Positions 61,291 through 64,000 of a stretch of 64,000 bases of DNA are shown here, one piece after another. The notes beneath the pieces are model-generated. The model had not been told where the DNA came from. It saw only the letters and a list, made by a program, of their open reading frames with translations, and made no database searches. Made by a program: the position numbers and the translations under genes. Origin of the DNA: Ruminococcus flavefaciens (GTDB lineage Bacteria; Bacillota; Clostridia; Oscillospirales; Ruminococcaceae); assembly GCA_004554385.1 (NCBI GenBank), contig SFMO01000143.1, forward strand, positions 12,347 through 76,346. Reading direction: 5' to 3'. Positions within the stretch are counted from its first letter, which is position 1; the number at the start of each line of letters is the position of its first letter.

Positions 61291-61728
61291 ATGAAAAATA
61301 CATCAAAAATGATGCTGATTGCTTCAGCAGTGATGACAGCAGCAGGCGGACTTGCCCTGATGTTTTCGTGGAGCACACGGCTTTTATTCCCTGTAGGTCT
61401 CAGCATGGGGTTCGGTGTTATAATATCGCATATCCTCGGCGGAAAAGAAAGAGACAGAGTGCCTGTATGGCTGAGTGTGCTTTTTGTGTTTTCATTCATA
61501 CCCATAATCCTCTGTATTTACTGGTCTGTAGATGCAGCCGTCAATGGTACGGGCAGCGGAATGGTATTCCCAAAAAAACACGGCTGGGAAGCTTTTTCTG
61601 AGACGTTTCTCATAACAGTGTTCCTGATGTCGTTCGTTCCGTTTATTCCAATTGCAGTCATAGTACAGGTGAAGTTCATAGGACTTACATTAAAGCTGAG
61701 GAAGAAAAGAATTTCTGAAAGGAGCTGA
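61291..61728 (+). CDS. four-helix membrane protein, member 1 of a tandem set
   Basis: A 145-aa membrane protein with four hydrophobic segments (about 6-25, 28-48, 62-83 and 108-132) and basic tails. The part VLFVFSFIPIILCIYWSVDAAV resembles FAVSFLPITLDVLYGLYGAIA in the next gene, and both are followed by a short polar loop with a KHGWEAF or CYGFEGF motif. So it is a paralogue of the two genes that follow. No family recognised. GGAGGCGGG precedes the ATG. Confidence 0.6.
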   Translation: MKNTSKMMLIASAVMTAAGGLALMFSWSTRLLFPVGLSMGFGVIISHILGGKERDRVPVWLSVLFVFSFIPIILCIYWSVDAAVNGTGSGMVFPKKHGWEAFSETFLITVFLMSFVPFIPIAVIVQVKFIGLTLKLRKKRISERS

Positions 61729-61732
61729 GCTT

Positions 61733-62224
61733 ATGAATAAGGTTGAAAAGGTGCTTATAGGAGTATTTGGTCTGGGAATATGCGTATATCTTGCCCATTG
61801 TATCAAAAGAGGAATGATCTATGGCTTCAGCGGAGAATTATTAAGTTATTTTACTTATCCGATATTCTCTGAATACGGATTGATTCTTGCATTATCAGTG
61901 ATAGGTCTGATAACAGTTTTTATCGTTCACGCTATCTTAAAAAGAAAAAAAAGAAAAGCGGTTGGCATTACAAGGGCTGACAAGATATGGTTCGCAGTAT
62001 CCTTTTTGCCTATAACCCTTGACGTTCTGTATGGACTATACGGTGCAATAGCAGGTATAGACTTCCTGTGGTCTAAGTGCTACGGCTTTGAAGGTTTCAT
62101 TTTAGCGGCCGTTTTCGGCGGCATTCTTATAATCCCTGTGCTTCCTCTGTGTATCATATGGCAGATAATTTATCTGACAGGACGTCATAAAGCCAAAAAG
62201 GCAGAAAAGGAGCTGAGCTTATGA
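61733..62224 (+). CDS. four-helix membrane protein, member 2 of a tandem set
   Basis: A 163-aa paralogue of its neighbours, with helices at about 5-27, 45-67, 85-107 and 130-155. Its start region (AAAGGAGCTGAGCTTATGAA) is virtually identical to that of the third member, which shows tandem duplication including the ribosome site. It overlaps the third gene by 4 bp. No function known. Confidence 0.6.
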   Translation: MNKVEKVLIGVFGLGICVYLAHCIKRGMIYGFSGELLSYFTYPIFSEYGLILALSVIGLITVFIVHAILKRKKRKAVGITRADKIWFAVSFLPITLDVLYGLYGAIAGIDFLWSKCYGFEGFILAAVFGGILIIPVLPLCIIWQIIYLTGRHKAKKAEKELSL

Positions 62225-62700
62225 AAAAATATGAAAAGGTGTTACTGACGGTATTCGGAAGCTGTGCAGTTTTGGCGATATCATTTTTGCTGTATTCGTG
62301 GCTGGAATTGGAAAAAGGACTCGGTGAGCTTGATGATGAGACAATGGTTCTGCCATTATGGGGCGCATTCCTGTCGTTATTCGGTGTATTGGCTGTTTTG
62401 GTGTCGTGGAGACTGAGAAAACGTGCTGAAGCAGGTGAGACGCCTATATCCAAGCTCTATAAAGCAAGCTTTATACTGTCCTTCTTGCCGTTTGTATGGT
62501 TGGTGATATATTCTTTTTACGGCATGGCGGACGGCTTTACATTCATGTCATCTACTACTTATGGTGGAGAAGCCTTCTATGAATACTTTGTGTGGTACGG
62601 AGTTATTATATTCGGAGCACTTATCCCTGTTTTCCCGTTTCTCGTCTTCTGGCAGATACTCTATATCATCAAGAGGATACAGTATAGAAAGCAGGTATAA
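62221..62700 (+). CDS. four-helix membrane protein, member 3 of a tandem set
   Basis: A 159-aa membrane protein starting MKKYEKVLLTVFG, compare MNKVEKVLIGVFG in member 2. The C-terminal half (SFILSFLPFVWLVIYSFYGMAD, then a GGEAFYEYF loop and a last helix ending FWQILYIIKR) lines up with the other members. The repeated GGEAF/YGFEGF/HGWEAF loop between helices 3 and 4 is the most conserved point. Function unknown. Confidence 0.6.
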   Translation: MKKYEKVLLTVFGSCAVLAISFLLYSWLELEKGLGELDDETMVLPLWGAFLSLFGVLAVLVSWRLRKRAEAGETPISKLYKASFILSFLPFVWLVIYSFYGMADGFTFMSSTTYGGEAFYEYFVWYGVIIFGALIPVFPFLVFWQILYIIKRIQYRKQV

Positions 62701-62702
62701 GT

Positions 62703-63059
62703 ATGGCAATCGTAAAGCTGGGAATACTTTTTATTATAATAATTATAATAATTATGATAGCAGTAATAAAACTATATGATATCGATGAATATGCCCGAAA
62801 AAACCAGACAGATGAATATAAGGAACGAGAAGAAAAAGTCAGAAGAATCACTAAAAAGACGGTCATTATCATTGGGATGGCTGTTCTGATGCTGGTTATC
62901 AGTATTATTATGGCGATTAATTCAAAAAAAATAGCTGATGCTTTGCTTGAAGTCATATTGGACAGCTGTGCAAAAAGCTGCGAGGAGAGCTTATGCGGAC
63001 CGGGATATCATGAATATAGCTGTGCTGCGTTGTTCACTGCGATAAATAACTGTAAATAA
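62703..63059 (+). CDS. small two-helix protein with Cys-rich tail
   Basis: A 118-aa protein with two hydrophobic helices (about 4-22, which is an unusually Ile-rich run, and 52-73) and a C-terminal Cys-rich stretch CAKSCEESLCGPGYHEYSC. If the tail is outside, disulfides are likely. It begins two bases after the third tandem gene and ends at a terminator, so it is in the same operon. It has no strong ribosome site and may depend on translational coupling. Confidence 0.55.
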   Translation: MAIVKLGILFIIIIIIIMIAVIKLYDIDEYARKNQTDEYKEREEKVRRITKKTVIIIGMAVLMLVISIIMAINSKKIADALLEVILDSCAKSCEESLCGPGYHEYSCAALFTAINNCK

Positions 63060-63095
63060 AAAGAGCTTCACGTTTTATGACGTGGAGCTCTTTTA
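63060..63095 (+). terminator. terminator of the membrane-protein operon
   Basis: Stem AAGAGCTTCACG / CGTGGAGCTCTT with an eight-base loop and T run. Confidence 0.85.
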
Positions 63096-63125
63096 TGTTA
63101 AAATATAAAAATATGTAAAGTTGGC

Positions 63126-63154
63126 TTGACAAAAAATGTAAAGCGTGCTATACT
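63126..63154 (+). promoter_or_regulatory. promoter of the second HTH/membrane pair
   Basis: TTGACA (63126-63131), 17-bp spacer, TATACT (63149-63154). The spacer contains GTAAAGCGTG, related to the CACGCTTTAA of the 5496-5524 promoter in the opposite orientation. Confidence 0.8.
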
Positions 63155-63169
63155 ATAATCACAGAAGAA

Positions 63170-63185
63170 GTAAAGTACACTTTAC
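63170..63185. promoter_or_regulatory. operator palindrome GTAAAGT-AC-ACTTTAC
   Basis: Inverted repeat with 7-bp arms between the -10 box and the ribosome site, in the same relative place as 5449-5465 in the other HTH operon. Likely autoregulatory site of the following XRE protein. Confidence 0.55.
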
Positions 63186-63206
63186 ATCTGATAGGAGAGT
63201 GATCAT

Positions 63207-63413
63207 TTGAAGAATAAAATTCAGGAGCTGCGGAAGGCGAGGAAGGTCACGCAGCAGGAGCTTGCCGACGCTCTCAGCGTCACGCGGCAGACTATAATAT
63301 CACTGGAAAACGGAAAATACAATGCGTCCCTCACTCTCGCTCATAAGGCGGCGCAGTTCTTCGGCGTTACTATCGAGGAGCTGTTCATATTCGAGGGAGA
63401 GGAGAACCTTTAA
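63207..63413 (+). CDS. XRE-family transcriptional regulator
   Basis: A 68-aa HTH protein of the small YgzD type: MKNKIQELRKARKVTQQELADALSVTRQTIISLENGKYNAS. Start is TTG with AGGAGA upstream. It precedes a membrane protein gene by 12 bp. Such pairs are common in Firmicutes, where the regulator represses its own operon; the palindrome upstream supports this. Confidence 0.88.
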   Translation: MKNKIQELRKARKVTQQELADALSVTRQTIISLENGKYNASLTLAHKAAQFFGVTIEELFIFEGEENL

Positions 63414-63425
63414 GGAGGATAATTT

Positions 63426-63857
63426 ATGGAAGAGTTCAGAAAGAAAATACATAGGGAATTAATAGTAATGCGAATATTGTGCGTTCTGGTTATCGCTTCA
63501 CTGTTTGTATATAAGATACTCACAAGGGATAGTGACAGCTATTTCTCAGGTGTTCTATACGGCGTTACAGGAGCTATGGTTGCTTTGGGAATCGGCTATT
63601 CGGTAAGATTCAATATGGCTCTGAAAGATGATGTAAAGCTGAAGGAGATGTACATACAGCAGACCGATGAACGCAACAAGCAGATATTGAAGGAATCAGC
63701 ACGGACATCAAATACTATTTATCTTTTTGCGACTGCTATTGCAGCAATAATTGCAGGCGCATTCAGCGAAACTGTTTCAATGACACTTAGTATAGCGATC
63801 GTAATATATTCGCTTATAGAAGTAGGTGTTTCGGCATATTACAACAAGAAAATATAA
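63426..63857 (+). CDS. membrane protein paired with XRE regulator
   Basis: A 143-aa protein with four hydrophobic helices (about 15-31, 42-60, 97-112 and 116-135) and a central hydrophilic loop KEMYIQQTDERNKQILKES. The helix-loop-helix layout with a QQTDERN motif is typical of DUF2178/DUF6773-like partners of small XRE regulators. Function unknown. AAGGAGG precedes the ATG. Confidence 0.75.
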   Translation: MEEFRKKIHRELIVMRILCVLVIASLFVYKILTRDSDSYFSGVLYGVTGAMVALGIGYSVRFNMALKDDVKLKEMYIQQTDERNKQILKESARTSNTIYLFATAIAAIIAGAFSETVSMTLSIAIVIYSLIEVGVSAYYNKKI

Positions 63858-63867
63858 GGAGGTGTGA

Positions 63868-63977
63868 ATGGTATAATAAAACGTACAGAATCGGCCAATA
63901 AAAGCATACAATAATTCGCCACGAAATATACAGGTTCTCGCCACGAACTGTACAACGCGTTTTCTATGGTATAATAA
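63868..63977. repeat. iterated repeats at the window edge
   Basis: A 13-bp direct repeat ATGGTATAATAAA at 63868-63880 and 63965-63977 encloses a segment with 22-bp iterons. Two good copies of TCGCCACGAAnTrTACA start at 63916 and 63938, and a degenerate one about 22 bp earlier. A possible start codon (ATG at 63985-63987) lies at the end of the window, so a gene may begin here. Confidence 0.45.
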
Positions 63978-64000
63978 AGAAAACCATGGAAAAGGCGGTG

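Overview
The window looks like chromosomal DNA from a cellulosome-producing rumen or gut Ruminococcus, most likely R. flavefaciens or a close relative. The decisive evidence is a contiguous scaffoldin cluster at 9.7-20.8 kb in the order scaC, scaA, scaB, cttA, scaE. This is the gene order known from R. flavefaciens strains 17 and FD-1. It comes with Thr-rich linkers, dockerins and a sortase-type anchor on the last gene. Low-GC Clostridia-type promoters (TTGACA-17-TATAAT), strong AGGAGG ribosome sites and many intrinsic terminators agree with this. I saw no rRNA, tRNA, CRISPR array or intact insertion sequence.

Layout. 0-9.2 kb is mostly housekeeping: tadA and a CPBP protease (minus), a small lipoprotein, a Cys-rich small protein, the strongly expressed GTP-type PEP carboxykinase, an HTH/DUF2975 regulator pair with palindromic operators, a GtrA-like protein with dusB, and a CapA-like lipoprotein. 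9.3-9.65 kb holds a gene-free, hairpin-rich stretch with its own promoter, read here as a candidate structured RNA or long leader. 9.7-20.8 kb is the scaffoldin cluster: ScaC is an adaptor (cohesin plus dockerin), ScaA a primary scaffoldin with two nearly identical cohesins, ScaB a scaffoldin with six cohesins and an X-dockerin, CttA a substrate-binding protein with an X-dockerin, and ScaE a cohesin with a cell-wall sorting signal.

20.9-36 kb carries ttcA, ung, metF with a MetH-activation-like protein, an orphan solute-binding lipoprotein, an epimerase, the mazG/HU/rqcP group, an aminotransferase/unknown/trpS group, a SpoVB-like flippase, an Rrf2 regulator, a DUF4352-like lipoprotein and cysK. 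The Rrf2 gene and cysK share a near-identical 18-bp promoter motif. 36.2-41.3 kb is a second polysaccharide island: a lipoprotein ending in half a cohesin-like domain, a divergent lipid-anchored GH5 endoglucanase with two tandem binding-like modules, and an SGNH esterase with a dockerin.

41.3-48 kb holds a lipid kinase-holB-ricT-queH operon, small membrane proteins, ybaK and a GGDEF protein with a degenerate active site. 48.2-48.9 kb has a perfect CIRCE element before an Hsp20 gene. 50-55.3 kb contains iorA, iorB, a phenylacetate-CoA ligase and an ACT protein, which together suggest arylacetate-to-aryl-pyruvate amino acid synthesis, a known trait of rumen ruminococci. 56.3-61.1 kb is glucan storage and maltodextrin metabolism (malQ, a frameshifted lipoprotein gene, glgP). 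61.3-63.9 kb has tandem paralogous membrane proteins and a second HTH/membrane pair. The last 110 bp contains about 22-bp iterated repeats that may mark the edge of a mobile element.

The parts fit together as a fibre-degrading lifestyle: surface cellulosome, extra cellulase and esterase, intracellular cellodextrin/maltodextrin phosphorolysis, PEP carboxykinase feeding succinate formation, and aromatic amino acid synthesis from arylacetates. All family assignments are from reading the sequence; no database search was run.
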